From: Hydrogenovibrio sp965140365
GTDB lineage: Bacteria; Pseudomonadota; Gammaproteobacteria; Thiomicrospirales; Thiomicrospiraceae
Direction: 5' to 3' (one strand)
Assembly: GCA_965140365.1 (NCBI GenBank)
Contig: OZ223196.1
Length of the DNA stretch: 64,000 bases
The position numbers were made by a program, and so were the translations under genes. Below the pieces are notes generated by a model, which worked only from the letters and a program-made list of their open reading frames with translations, searched no databases and had not been told where the DNA came from. Shown here in pieces: positions 26,534-35,044 of this stretch (positions within the stretch are counted from its first letter, which is position 1; each line of letters begins with the position of its first letter).

Positions 26534-29500
26534 TGTCGACGGCCGAACAGAAATCATCCACGGATTCCTCAACGAATTTAAACATCGCGGGGAAACTCGC
26601 TAAAATTTTCATTCATTCCAAAATCACCATGATGATTATGGTTGCGGTGACTTTGGCAGGGGTTTTGGCTTATTTGGTGACCCCGCGTGAGTACAACCCG
26701 CAAATCGTTGTGCCGGCGGCGGATATTATCGTGCCGAAGGGCGGGGCGACGCCGAGCGAAGTGCAAAACATGGTGGTGAAGCCGCTGGAAACCATTATGG
26801 GCGCCTTGCCGGGCGTGAAACATACGTTTGGTTATGCCTCTAATGATTTCGGTATTGTGACGGTGCAGTTCGATGTGGGGGAAAACCAGGTTGACAGTCT
26901 GGTGAAGCTGTATAACCAGCTGATGCAAAATATGGACAAGATGCCGCCGGACACGCAGCAGCCGCTCATCAAGCCGATTAATGTGGATGATGTGCCGATT
27001 ATGACCCTGGCGGTGACCTCGGACGAGTTGTCCGGTTACGATTTGCGTGACGTCTCCCTGAAGCTGGTGGAAAACTTGCGGAATATTCCCGGTGTTTCTT
27101 TTACGGACGTGGTGGGCGGAAAACGCCGGGCCGTTAATGTGTGGCTGGATGCGCAAAAAATCGCTTTGACCGGGATGTCGCTTGGGCAAATCAGTGACAT
27201 GCTGAAAGGCAGTAACGTCTCTTTGCCGGTTGGTGCGTTGGTCAGCAACAATAAGCAAGAGCCTATTCGGGTAAACGGCTTTTTGGGCAATGCCGAAGAA
27301 GTGGGCGAAATCATTATCGGCACCGAAAACGGTCGTCCGATTTATCTGAAAGACATTGCGCGAATTGAAGATGGGCCAATGGAGACCGATACCGATACCC
27401 GAATCGGTTATGGTCCGTCCAGCACGAAAAGTTCTCGCAGTGAATTGCCCGCCGTTACCATTTCATTAGCCAAAAAACCGGGCACCAATGCCGTGACGGT
27501 GGCGGATGCCGTTTTGGAGAAGCTGGAGGAACTGAAACTGAGTGTTTTGCCTTCCAATGTGGACATTACCGTCACCCGTAACGACGGGGAAAAGGCCAAT
27601 GCTGCAGTAAACTTGCTGATGGAGCATTTGGCGATTGCGGTGGCTTCCGTCATCGTGGTATTGATTCTGTTCCTAGGGTGGCGTGAAGCGGGTATCGTGA
27701 CCTTGACGGTGCCGCTGATTTTGTTTGTGGTGTTGTTCGTGGGCTATATTTCCGGGCAAACCATTAATCGTATCACCTTGTTTGCGTTGATCTTGTCGTT
27801 GGGCTTGCTGGTGGATGCCGCCATCGTGGTCATCGAGAATATCCACCGACACATTCATGAAGGGTTCGATCCGGAAAAATTCGATGAGGTGTTGATCAAG
27901 GCGACCAATGAAATCGGTAATCCAACCAATGTCGCGACCTTTGCGGTTATTTTGGCGTTTATTCCGATGCTGTTTGTGACCGGAATGATGGGGCCGTTTA
28001 TGGCACCCATTCCGTTTAATGTTCCGGTCGCGATGATTGCATCGTTGGTCATTGCGTATATTTTGGTGCCATACGCGTCTTATCGTTTCCTTGGCAAAAA
28101 GGCCATAAAGGAAATGCAAGCGCGTGACAGTCTGGAAACGCATCATGTCAATGAGCCGGACTGGATGCAGCGTCTGTATGAAAAGTCCATTGTGCCGTTA
28201 TTGGAAAGTCGCACCAAGCGAAATGTGTTCTTGTTTGTGGTGTTGATTTCTTTGTTTGCGGCCATGACGCAGCCGGCGCTGCAATTTTTGCGTGGTGACG
28301 GCATGAATAATCCGTTGCATTCGGGGGGCGTGGAAGTGAAGATGTTGCCGTACGACAACACCAGCACCTTCCTGGTTCAAGTCGATATGCCGGAAGGCAC
28401 CGCGTTGGAAGCCACGGATATTGTGGTGCGCCGTGTTAATGACATTATCGCCAATACGCCGTTTGTAACCGATTACAGCGTGTACTTGGGTGATCATGCA
28501 CCGATTGATTTCGCGGCCTTGGTGCGCGGTGATTTGATTAAACAAGGCTCCAACTTCGCGCAAATTCGTGTCAACTTGGTGAACAAGCATGATCGGGATT
28601 TGTCATCGCATGAAATCGTACAAATGTTGAACGATAAACTGGTCTCGGTGCGTAAGGTGTTCCCGAACGCAAATATCAAACTGTATGAAACACCGCCGGG
28701 GCCTCCGGTGACGCTGCAAATTATGGCGGAACTCTATGGCCCGGATTACGATAAGTTACGTGCAGCGGCGCGTGAAATTAATGCCAAAATGCATGATATT
28801 TATGGCTTGGTGAATATTGATGATACGGTGACGGCCAATACCGAAAGTTACCAAATCAATATCGACCGTACTCAAGCCAATCTGCTGGGCATTGTGCCGG
28901 CGGAAGTGGCGAAGATGTTGCGGGATTACATCAACGGCTATGAGTTGGGCTATATGCACTTGGATAACGTGCGTGAACCGGTCAACATCATTGTGCGCTT
29001 GCCGCGTTCGGAGCGAACCGTACCGGAGCAACTATTGTCGCTGAATGTACAATCCCGTTCCGGAGCCTCTGTGCCGATTTCGGCTTTTGCTTCCATTAAA
29101 GAAGTGGTTCAAGCCAAACCGATTATGGGGCGTGACCAGCATCAAATGGTGATGGTCGGCGGCGAGCTTTTGCGTTCCAGCCCCGTTTATGCGGTCTTGT
29201 CGATGGACAAGATGCTGGATGGTGTCAAGCTGCCGGAATCCGGTGTGACCTTCCATACCGCTAACCTCGGGTTTGTGGAAGCTCAGCCGGATGATATGAT
29301 GGATTACTCGTTGTTGTGGGGCGGTGAAATGCGCCTGACGCTGGATGTGTTCCGTGATATGGGGAGTGCGTTTATTGTGGCGTTGGTCTTCATCTACCTG
29401 ATTCTGGTCGGTTACTATCGTTCCTTTATGATGCCGCTGATTGTCATGGGGGCGATTCCATTGACCATGATTGGGGTTTTCCCCGGGCACTGGTTGACTG

Positions 29501-29865
29501 GGCAAGCCTTTACCGCCACCTCGATGATTGGGGTTATTGCTCTGGCCGGAATTGTGGTACGGAACTCCCTGTTGTTGATCGACTTTATCTTGGAATACCG
29601 TGCCGAAGGTAAAACATTGAAAGACTCGGTCATTGAAGCCGGTAAGGTGCGTTTCCGTCCGATTCTGTTGACGGCCTTGGCCATTATGTTCGGTTCGATG
29701 ATTATGATTACCGATCCGGTGTTCGGTGGTCTGGCGGTTTCTTTGATTTTCGGAACCTTGTCGTCGACGGTCTTGACGCTGTTGGTGATTCCATTGTTGT
29801 ACTTTATCTGGCAATGGCACTCAGGAGTGAAATACACCGAGGGTGGACAGACCAGACCTGCGTAA
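26533..29865 (+). CDS. RND-family efflux pump, inner-membrane permease
   Basis: Proton-driven pump of 1110 residues with the RND layout: a membrane helix near residue 35, a large periplasmic loop, helices at about 365-545, a second periplasmic loop, and C-terminal helices from about 945. Helix 4 reads LGLLVDAAIVVIENIHRH; the second acidic residue of the drug-pump signature VDDAI is replaced by Ala, as in heavy-metal RND proteins. The loop motif GPPVTLQI and the helix LAGIVVRNSLLLIDF are present. Substrate unknown. The operon ends in a 38-nt palindromic terminator. Confidence 0.94.
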   Translation: MSTAEQKSSTDSSTNLNIAGKLAKIFIHSKITMMIMVAVTLAGVLAYLVTPREYNPQIVVPAADIIVPKGGATPSEVQNMVVKPLETIMGALPGVKHTFGYASNDFGIVTVQFDVGENQVDSLVKLYNQLMQNMDKMPPDTQQPLIKPINVDDVPIMTLAVTSDELSGYDLRDVSLKLVENLRNIPGVSFTDVVGGKRRAVNVWLDAQKIALTGMSLGQISDMLKGSNVSLPVGALVSNNKQEPIRVNGFLGNAEEVGEIIIGTENGRPIYLKDIARIEDGPMETDTDTRIGYGPSSTKSSRSELPAVTISLAKKPGTNAVTVADAVLEKLEELKLSVLPSNVDITVTRNDGEKANAAVNLLMEHLAIAVASVIVVLILFLGWREAGIVTLTVPLILFVVLFVGYISGQTINRITLFALILSLGLLVDAAIVVIENIHRHIHEGFDPEKFDEVLIKATNEIGNPTNVATFAVILAFIPMLFVTGMMGPFMAPIPFNVPVAMIASLVIAYILVPYASYRFLGKKAIKEMQARDSLETHHVNEPDWMQRLYEKSIVPLLESRTKRNVFLFVVLISLFAAMTQPALQFLRGDGMNNPLHSGGVEVKMLPYDNTSTFLVQVDMPEGTALEATDIVVRRVNDIIANTPFVTDYSVYLGDHAPIDFAALVRGDLIKQGSNFAQIRVNLVNKHDRDLSSHEIVQMLNDKLVSVRKVFPNANIKLYETPPGPPVTLQIMAELYGPDYDKLRAAAREINAKMHDIYGLVNIDDTVTANTESYQINIDRTQANLLGIVPAEVAKMLRDYINGYELGYMHLDNVREPVNIIVRLPRSERTVPEQLLSLNVQSRSGASVPISAFASIKEVVQAKPIMGRDQHQMVMVGGELLRSSPVYAVLSMDKMLDGVKLPESGVTFHTANLGFVEAQPDDMMDYSLLWGGEMRLTLDVFRDMGSAFIVALVFIYLILVGYYRSFMMPLIVMGAIPLTMIGVFPGHWLTGQAFTATSMIGVIALAGIVVRNSLLLIDFILEYRAEGKTLKDSVIEAGKVRFRPILLTALAIMFGSMIMITDPVFGGLAVSLIFGTLSSTVLTLLVIPLLYFIWQWHSGVKYTEGGQTRPA

Positions 29866-29881
29866 ACGCAGGGAGGGTTCA

Positions 29882-29919
29882 ATATAAAAAAACCGCCAGG
29901 CCTGGCGGTTTTTTTATAT
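29882..29919. terminator. Bidirectional terminator, 38-nt perfect palindrome around CCAGGCCTGG
   Basis: ATAT, seven A's and CCGCCAGG mirror exactly into CCTGGCGG, seven T's and ATAT. It separates the RND operon from the convergent GTPase gene. The core 29896-29905 is an exact CCAGGCCTGG. Confidence 0.95.
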
Positions 29920-29961
29920 CTGTCGATAATCTAATCAAAATGACGGTGTTAGAAAGGCGTT

Positions 29962-31032
29962 TTAGGCGTCAGACGCTTTGATGCAGCCTTTCAACGCCTC
30001 TTCAAACGCCGGGAAGTCAAACGGCGCTGTGTCGAGCAGAAGTTCCAGGCGGCTGTCTTTACGATAGGCGATGAGTTCGCGGGTCGTTTGACCGTTGACC
30101 CATTGAAACAGCATTCTGGGTGTGGCACCAACGCGAAAAACGCCTTTGGCGCGTTTGACGGTTCCCGGTGCTTCTTGAAAGTGGTTTTGATTCAAGCTTT
30201 CCAACAATTGGAACAGCTTGGCCCAATCAAAAATGATGTTGTCGTCAAATATCCAGCCAATGGCTTGGGTGCCGAGTTGTGTTTGATAAACTCGTTTCAA
30301 TAGGCTGGGGAGTTCAGTCGGTTTGTAAGGCAGCTCGTTCGAGTGGGAAACGCTGGCTCCACTGTGCGCCTTATGCAGGGATGCAAAAGGCGAGAAGGGG
30401 GTGGTGGTCGGCTGGTAAGTGTTGTGATGAAAGTGAGGATGACGAATTTCATCCAGTGGCACTTTCGCCTGTTGCGTCACGTAAATGGCTTGTTTCGGCG
30501 GGTAAAGCGCTTCGCAATAGGCCTGAATTTGGTTGAGTTTTTCATTCGACACCGTATCTTTTTTATTCAACAGAAGGACATCGGCCATATTGAGCAAATT
30601 TTGCATAATGGATAGCCGGTTGAATTCTACAAGGTCGGCTTGGTGCAAGTCGATAACGGAAAACAAGGTTTGTATGTCGAATCGTCCTGCCAGTTGACCG
30701 CTTGTGAATAGGTCCACGAGACTGTCCGGCTCACCCAATCCGGTGGGTTCGATGAGCAGGCGATCGGGTTGTTGCTCGTCCAATAATTTCAGGGCGGTGG
30801 TTTCGAGTTCCGATTTGGCGGTGCAGCAAATGCAACCGCCGGGAATTTGGGTGACACTGGTTTGTGAGGCGCTTTCGAGAACCGGGCCGTCAATACCGAC
30901 GGCGCCAAATTCATTGACCAGCAAGGCCCAGTGTTCATCAGCGGGCTTTTGTTGCAATAAGTGCCTGAGAAGAGTGGTCTTACCGGCGCCGAGTTGGCCG
31001 GAAATAATGTTTAGCGCACAGCGTTGGCTCAT
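29962..31032 (-). CDS. COG0523 (CobW/P47K) GTP-binding protein
   Basis: 356 residues. G-domain with Walker A SGQLGAGKTTLLRHLL, NEFGAVGIDGP, the metal-binding GGCICC (CxCC), the EPTGLGEPDSLVDL switch, and LNKKD. The C-terminal CobW_C domain includes GVFRVGATPRMLFQWV. Histidine-rich stretches (RHPHFHHNTYQ) fit a metallochaperone for Zn, Co or Fe; the metal cannot be assigned. The diguanylate cyclase gene ends 12 nt upstream, so the two are likely one transcript. Confidence 0.92.
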   Translation of the reverse strand: MSQRCALNIISGQLGAGKTTLLRHLLQQKPADEHWALLVNEFGAVGIDGPVLESASQTSVTQIPGGCICCTAKSELETTALKLLDEQQPDRLLIEPTGLGEPDSLVDLFTSGQLAGRFDIQTLFSVIDLHQADLVEFNRLSIMQNLLNMADVLLLNKKDTVSNEKLNQIQAYCEALYPPKQAIYVTQQAKVPLDEIRHPHFHHNTYQPTTTPFSPFASLHKAHSGASVSHSNELPYKPTELPSLLKRVYQTQLGTQAIGWIFDDNIIFDWAKLFQLLESLNQNHFQEAPGTVKRAKGVFRVGATPRMLFQWVNGQTTRELIAYRKDSRLELLLDTAPFDFPAFEEALKGCIKASDA

Positions 31033-31044
31033 AGTCGGTCGGGC

Positions 31045-32094
31045 TTATAGCTCAGCTTCGCCACACACTTTGTTGCGACCCGTCGACTTGGCCATGTAAA
31101 GGCTTTTATCCGCACGGTCAAAAAGCGATTCGATGGTTTCGTTCAGCTGGTACATGGCAACGCCGACGGAAAGGGTGAGGTTGATCGGTTTTTTGTCGCC
31201 TCGCACTTGTAAGGGTCTGGAAGCGATTTTTTGACGAATGGTATTGGCTACCTTTAGGGCGGAGTCGTAACCTGTGTATGGCAGAATGGCGACGAACTCT
31301 TCGCCGCCAATGCGGGCGATGAAATCTTTTCCTTTGGTTTCGTTGTGTAGGCTTTTTGCCAGATAGCGCAAAATACTGTCGCCGACTAGGTGACCATAAT
31401 TATCATTAATCTTTTTGAAAAAATCGAGATCCAGTACCAGTAACGCAAAGCTGTTTTGGTTTTCATTGGCCTCCTGCATAACGCCTTCGATGATTTCGTT
31501 AAAGCCTCGACGGTTCGGGATGTTAGTTAAATCGTCGGTTTTGGCGATGGCCGTCGCTTTATCGAGCTCTTTTTTCAGTTGCTTGATTTCATCACTGGTT
31601 TCGGCGATTTGCGATTGCAGGGCATTGGTTTCGTTTTGGTAGTGTTTGATGGTGGGTAAAACCTGTGTTTTCAAACGGCTGACGATTTCATCTGGGTTCT
31701 TGAGCCCGTCAATGGTTTGCATTTGACTGTCCAGCTCTTCGTGTTTGTTTTTGGCTTCGTTGACCCAGTCTTCGATGTAGAGAATCAATTCGTTGATGAT
31801 GTTCGAGAATTCTTCCGAGTGCATGCTGTGACTGACAACTTCTGACCAGAGGGTGTTGAAAATAACGCGTGCAGCGCCTTCGTCGTAAGCATTGAATTGC
31901 AAAGCGTGTTCGATTTGTTCGGCGATGTTCGGGTTGATTTTGGTCAGGAGTTCATAAAACAGCGTGAAATGAATTGGGTTGGCATTGATGTCCAATTCTT
32001 TCAGCTTGTCGAGGACCTGCAAAGACACTTCCTGAGCATCGGCATTCGGGAGGGTGTATCGGCAGTCATTTTGCAGTATCTTAGAGGTTTCCAT
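31045..32094 (-). CDS. Diguanylate cyclase (GGDEF domain)
   Basis: 349 residues: an N-terminal helical region without a recognised sensor domain, a coiled coil (about 120-180) and a C-terminal GGDEF domain introduced by TDDLTNIPNRRGFNEII. The active-site motif is GGEEF, a functional variant for making c-di-GMP. The usual inhibitory RxxD site is KGKD here, so feedback inhibition may be reduced. No membrane segments, so cytoplasmic. Followed after 12 nt by the COG0523 gene. Confidence 0.93.
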   Translation of the reverse strand: METSKILQNDCRYTLPNADAQEVSLQVLDKLKELDINANPIHFTLFYELLTKINPNIAEQIEHALQFNAYDEGAARVIFNTLWSEVVSHSMHSEEFSNIINELILYIEDWVNEAKNKHEELDSQMQTIDGLKNPDEIVSRLKTQVLPTIKHYQNETNALQSQIAETSDEIKQLKKELDKATAIAKTDDLTNIPNRRGFNEIIEGVMQEANENQNSFALLVLDLDFFKKINDNYGHLVGDSILRYLAKSLHNETKGKDFIARIGGEEFVAILPYTGYDSALKVANTIRQKIASRPLQVRGDKKPINLTLSVGVAMYQLNETIESLFDRADKSLYMAKSTGRNKVCGEAEL

Positions 32095-32184
32095 GAAAAA
32101 AATGCATTTCGTTATTTTTCTAATATTATAAACCCTTTATAAGGTGTCTCCAATTTAAAGGCCGAGTTTTTTTAAGGAAAATAG

Positions 32185-32286
32185 ATGGACAGTCGTGATT
32201 TTCAATGGATGCGGACGTTTCATTTAGTTGGCCTTGGATTGGGTTTCATTTTTTTGTCATCTTTCATTCACATGGCTGTTATGTAG
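32185..32286 (+). CDS. Candidate 33-residue membrane peptide
   Basis: Short frame with an AAGGA ribosome binding site seven bases before the ATG. The product has a short polar start (MDSRDFQWMRT), one hydrophobic helix (about residues 12-28) and ends in Met. It lies 50 nt upstream of the lipoprotein gene, on the same strand. Helix and ribosome site argue for a real small protein; without comparison to relatives the call is tentative. Confidence 0.4.
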   Translation: MDSRDFQWMRTFHLVGLGLGFIFLSSFIHMAVM

Positions 32287-32336
32287 CGCTTTTAGAATGA
32301 GCGGGTAATTTTTATAAACTTTAAGAGAGTTAAACC

Positions 32337-32894
32337 ATGAAAAAACTATTGATCGCGATGATGGCGGCCGGTTTCCTATCGGCCTGTTCGACAGCCCCTG
32401 AGAAAAAAGCCGACACTAAAGCAGAAGCCACGCAAGCCGTAAACGATGATTTGTACATTGTCATGGATGAACGCATGAACGTTTTCTATGATGGCGACCT
32501 TTACAAAAAATATTTGGAACATGGTGAAACGCCTTATCGTCGTACTTTTATCGGTGCCGGGCCAAACGGTCAAACGGTTGTGTATGGCTTGACCAAAGCG
32601 GACAAAAAGAAATCCACGAATCCGGCGGAAGAAATGATGTCCGGTAAAATGGCGCCAGCAGATGACTTTTATGCGGAAGTGGTTGAGAAAGAACATAATC
32701 GTATTTATGTGTTCACGACTTGGGCGACGTTTGATGAGTTTGTGAAATTACACGTGGATAATTTCCGTTATTCCGATATCGGTGCCGGGCCAAACGGTGA
32801 GACAGTTGTGTATGTCTTGACTAAAAAAACCAGTAAGCAAAAGCCGGTTGAAGCCATGAAAAAATTCAATGCTTTCCACGGCATCCAAAAATAA
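32337..32894 (+). CDS. Lipoprotein with an internal repeat, function unknown
   Basis: 185 residues; signal peptide with lipobox FLSAC, then a charged linker. The mature part contains two copies of one module: residues about 68-84 (FIGAGPNGQTVVYGLTK) and about 145-161 (DIGAGPNGETVVYVLTK), each preceded by a segment beginning with an aromatic-rich strand (YIVMDERMNVFYDG; YVFTTWATFDEF). No family recognised. A terminator follows at 32922. Confidence 0.85.
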   Translation: MKKLLIAMMAAGFLSACSTAPEKKADTKAEATQAVNDDLYIVMDERMNVFYDGDLYKKYLEHGETPYRRTFIGAGPNGQTVVYGLTKADKKKSTNPAEEMMSGKMAPADDFYAEVVEKEHNRIYVFTTWATFDEFVKLHVDNFRYSDIGAGPNGETVVYVLTKKTSKQKPVEAMKKFNAFHGIQK

Positions 32895-32921
32895 ATGATT
32901 TCCGGTTAATCGTTTAGAATT

Positions 32922-32950
32922 AAAAAGCCCGGCATGACCGGGCTTTTTTT
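32922..32950. terminator. Terminator after the repeat lipoprotein gene
   Basis: 11-bp stem AAAAAGCCCGG / CCGGGCTTTTT, loop CATGA, with T-runs usable on both strands. It separates convergent genes. Confidence 0.88.
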
Positions 32951-32972
32951 ATGTGTGTCAGACGATAGTTTC

Positions 32973-33170
32973 TTATCGTTTGACTGTTTCATGCAACGGA
33001 CAAGTTTGAATGCCCAGCAGAGTGTAGAGCGGGCACCAGCGGATAATGCCAGTGGCCAGCGGGATAATCCCGATATAGGCCCACAGCCCCAAAACATCAG
33101 TGGCGGCCAAAAGAATCAGTATCGCACCGATAATGATCCGAAGCCATCTGTCCAATGTTCCAATGTTCAT
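32973..33170 (-). CDS. DUF2892 small inner-membrane protein
   Basis: 65 residues: MNIGTLDRWLRIIIGAILI start, two membrane helices and the RWCPLYTLLGIQTCP segment with two cysteines, matching the DUF2892 module also fused to rhodanese in E. coli YgaP. Such proteins are linked by context to sulfur-handling rhodaneses; no rhodanese is adjacent here. Good ribosome site (GGGAGAAG). Confidence 0.85.
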   Translation of the reverse strand: MNIGTLDRWLRIIIGAILILLAATDVLGLWAYIGIIPLATGIIRWCPLYTLLGIQTCPLHETVKR

Positions 33171-33333
33171 TTATCTTCTCCCTATAGTCAGTTTAAGCAT
33201 GTAAAATGGTATGATATTTAGTTATACACATGGTTCATACATGCGGTGATTGATCGTTGTATTTAAAATCCATTTAAAATCCGATTACCCCTCTAATTGT
33301 TAACGCACTTTGGTTAAAAATCAATAGAACATT

Positions 33334-33729
33334 ATGACGGAAGTAGTAAAAACAGCGAAAAGCAAGCTGAAAACTAAATTGCCCGGCGATGCCTATGCCG
33401 AAAACATCCGCGCCCGCTTTTGGTTGATGGGGCAGGGCGAAGCTTACGTCGGCATCGGGCGCATTACCTTGCTGGAAAAAATCGATCAGCTCGGTTCCAT
33501 TAATCAGGCCGCTAAGGAAATGAGTATGTCCTATAAAAAAGCCTGGAAGTTGATTGATGAATTGAATCAAATGTTTGAGGAGCCGTTGGTGGTGAAAGAG
33601 CATGGCGGCAAGGCCGGCGGTGGCACCCAGTTAACCGATAAGGGGCATTTGGTGGTGAAAGAGTTTCGTCGTGTTGAGGAGAAACTGAAAGCGTTTTTGC
33701 AGGAAATGTCCGATAATTTGGGTTTTTAA
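33334..33729 (+). CDS. ModE-type winged-helix transcriptional regulator
   Basis: 131 residues consisting of the LysR-like N-terminal HTH of the ModE family only: RFWLMGQGEAYVGIGRITLLEKIDQLGSINQAAKEMSMSYKKAWKLIDELN, then LVVKEHGGKAGGGTQLTDKG. The molybdate-binding MOP domains are absent, so it belongs to the short COG2005 class. Target genes unknown. A CCAGGCCTGG copy lies 50 nt past its stop, in the gap to rplM. Confidence 0.87.
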   Translation: MTEVVKTAKSKLKTKLPGDAYAENIRARFWLMGQGEAYVGIGRITLLEKIDQLGSINQAAKEMSMSYKKAWKLIDELNQMFEEPLVVKEHGGKAGGGTQLTDKGHLVVKEFRRVEEKLKAFLQEMSDNLGF

Positions 33730-33779
33730 GCGCTGTTTCCGGGCGTTTTTTTCCTCGAACCCTACGCCCGCCATTTTCA

Positions 33780-33789
33780 CCAGGCCTGG
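33780..33789. repeat. CCAGGCCTGG copy upstream of rplM
   Basis: Exact palindrome between the ModE-type gene and the rplM promoter; TTTTCA on the left and TAAAAAA on the right. It may contribute to termination, but the stem is only 12 bp (A-T pair included) without a loop. Confidence 0.85.
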
Positions 33790-33825
33790 TAAAAAATGAA
33801 TATTGGATTTTATTCCGGTAAACGC

Positions 33826-33853
33826 TTGACTTTAGAGAGAAAGTCTCTAAAAT
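33826..33853 (+). promoter_or_regulatory. rplM-rpsI promoter with internal palindrome
   Basis: -35 TTGACT (33826-33831), 16-bp spacer, -10 TAAAAT (33848-33853). The spacer carries the arms TTAGAGA (33832-33838) and TCTCTAA (33844-33850) around GAAAG, so a dyad covers the promoter core and could bind a regulator. rplM begins 107 nt past the -10. Confidence 0.7.
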
Positions 33854-33960
33854 CCCACTCTTTAATCCTTACCCCTTCTTATTGCCCGTTAAACAGTAAG
33901 TGATTATTCGGTTCGCCGGATAGTTGTAATGGATTAGCTATTTATTTTTAGGACAAAGTT

Positions 33961-34389
33961 ATGAAAACATTTGTTGCAAAGCCAGCTGAAGTAAAACGTG
34001 ACTGGTACATTGTGGACGCTGAAGGTAAAACTTTAGGTCGTATGGCCGCTGAAATCGCAGCGCGTTTGCGTGGCAAGCATAAGCCGGAATACACGCCGCA
34101 CGTTGACTGTGGTGACTATATCGTGGTTATCAACGCGGAAAAAATCGCCGTGACCGGTAACAAGCGCAAAGATAAAATGTATCACCACGTGACAGGGTAT
34201 GTTGGTAACTTGAAGTCAACAAACTTTGAAACCTTGGTTGGTAACAAGCCGACTCGTCCGGTTGAGTTTGCTATTAAAGGAATGTTGCCTCGTGGTCCTC
34301 TAGGCCGTGCAATGTTGAAAAAACTGAAAGTGTATGCCGGTGCCGAGCACCCACATACTGCACAACAACCTAAAGAACTAGACTTGTAA
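33961..34389 (+). CDS. rplM: 50S ribosomal protein L13
   Basis: 142 residues, normal length. KPAEVKRDWYIVDAEGKTLGRMA at the N-terminus, YIVVINAEKIAVTGNKRKDK and the C-terminal KLKVYAGAEHPHTAQQP are diagnostic of uL13. rpsI follows 13 nt after the stop, the universal bacterial pairing. Confidence 0.98.
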   Translation: MKTFVAKPAEVKRDWYIVDAEGKTLGRMAAEIAARLRGKHKPEYTPHVDCGDYIVVINAEKIAVTGNKRKDKMYHHVTGYVGNLKSTNFETLVGNKPTRPVEFAIKGMLPRGPLGRAMLKKLKVYAGAEHPHTAQQPKELDL

Positions 34390-34402
34390 GAGGGAATTGA
34401 GA

Positions 34403-34795
34403 ATGGCAACAGAACAATATTACGGAACAGGTCGTCGTAAAAACTCAGTGGCTCGCGTTTTCTTGAAAGCGGGAAGCGGCAAAATGACTGTCAACGGTCG
34501 TGACGTGAAAGAATATTTCGCGCGTGAAACCGATTTGATGGTGATTAACCAGCCATTGGAAGCGACTGAAAATGTTGAAAAGTTTGATGTCACTGTCACG
34601 GTAAAAGGTGGTGGAACAACCGGTCAAGCCGGTGCGGTTCGTCACGGTATCTCTCGTGCGCTATTGGCATTCAACGATGAAAACCGTTCTGCTTTACGTC
34701 AGCGTGGTCTATTGACTCGTGATGCGCGTCAGGTTGAGCGTAAAAAAGTGGGGCTTCGCAAAGCACGTCGTCGTCCACAGTTCTCGAAACGTTAA
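34403..34795 (+). CDS. rpsI: 30S ribosomal protein S9
   Basis: 130 residues from the ATG at 34403; a TTG two codons earlier overlaps the Shine-Dalgarno region (AGGGAA) and is unlikely. YYGTGRRKNSVARVFL, the GGGTTGQAGAVRHGISRAL core and the basic C-terminal tail KKVGLRKARRRPQFSKR, which reaches the decoding centre, identify uS9. Confidence 0.98.
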   Translation: MATEQYYGTGRRKNSVARVFLKAGSGKMTVNGRDVKEYFARETDLMVINQPLEATENVEKFDVTVTVKGGGTTGQAGAVRHGISRALLAFNDENRSALRQRGLLTRDARQVERKKVGLRKARRRPQFSKR

Positions 34796-34820
34796 TTCGA
34801 TTACCGTTTTACGGAACACC

Positions 34821-34846
34821 AAAAACCGCCAGGCCTGGCGGTTTTT
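34821..34846 (+). terminator. rplM-rpsI terminator built on CCAGGCCTGG
   Basis: Five A's plus CCGCCAGG mirror into CCTGGCGG plus T-run; the core 34829-34838 is an exact CCAGGCCTGG. The 16-bp core is identical to that of the RND operon terminator. Confidence 0.93.
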
Positions 34847-34988
34847 TTATGTCTGAGAGAAAGCTGTTGATCGTTTTCCTGTTTGTGTGCTTATAGGTTG
34901 TAGGATGCTTCAATGCTGTGGCGAGTTGTAAAGTCTTCTTCCTGAGAGTTGCACGGAAGAAACAACTTGAAGCAACTTATAGACAAAT

Positions 34989-35018
34989 AAAAAAGGCGTT
35001 CCGAAGAACGCCTTTTTT
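34989..35018 (-). terminator. Terminator after nrdA
   Basis: 13-bp stem AAAAAAGGCGTTC / GAACGCCTTTTTT with loop CGAA, 26 nt past the nrdA stop. It closes the transcript, so nrdB is not co-transcribed from here. Confidence 0.88.
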
Positions 35019-35044
35019 ATTGAGTTGTGTGTTTGTGCTTTGGC

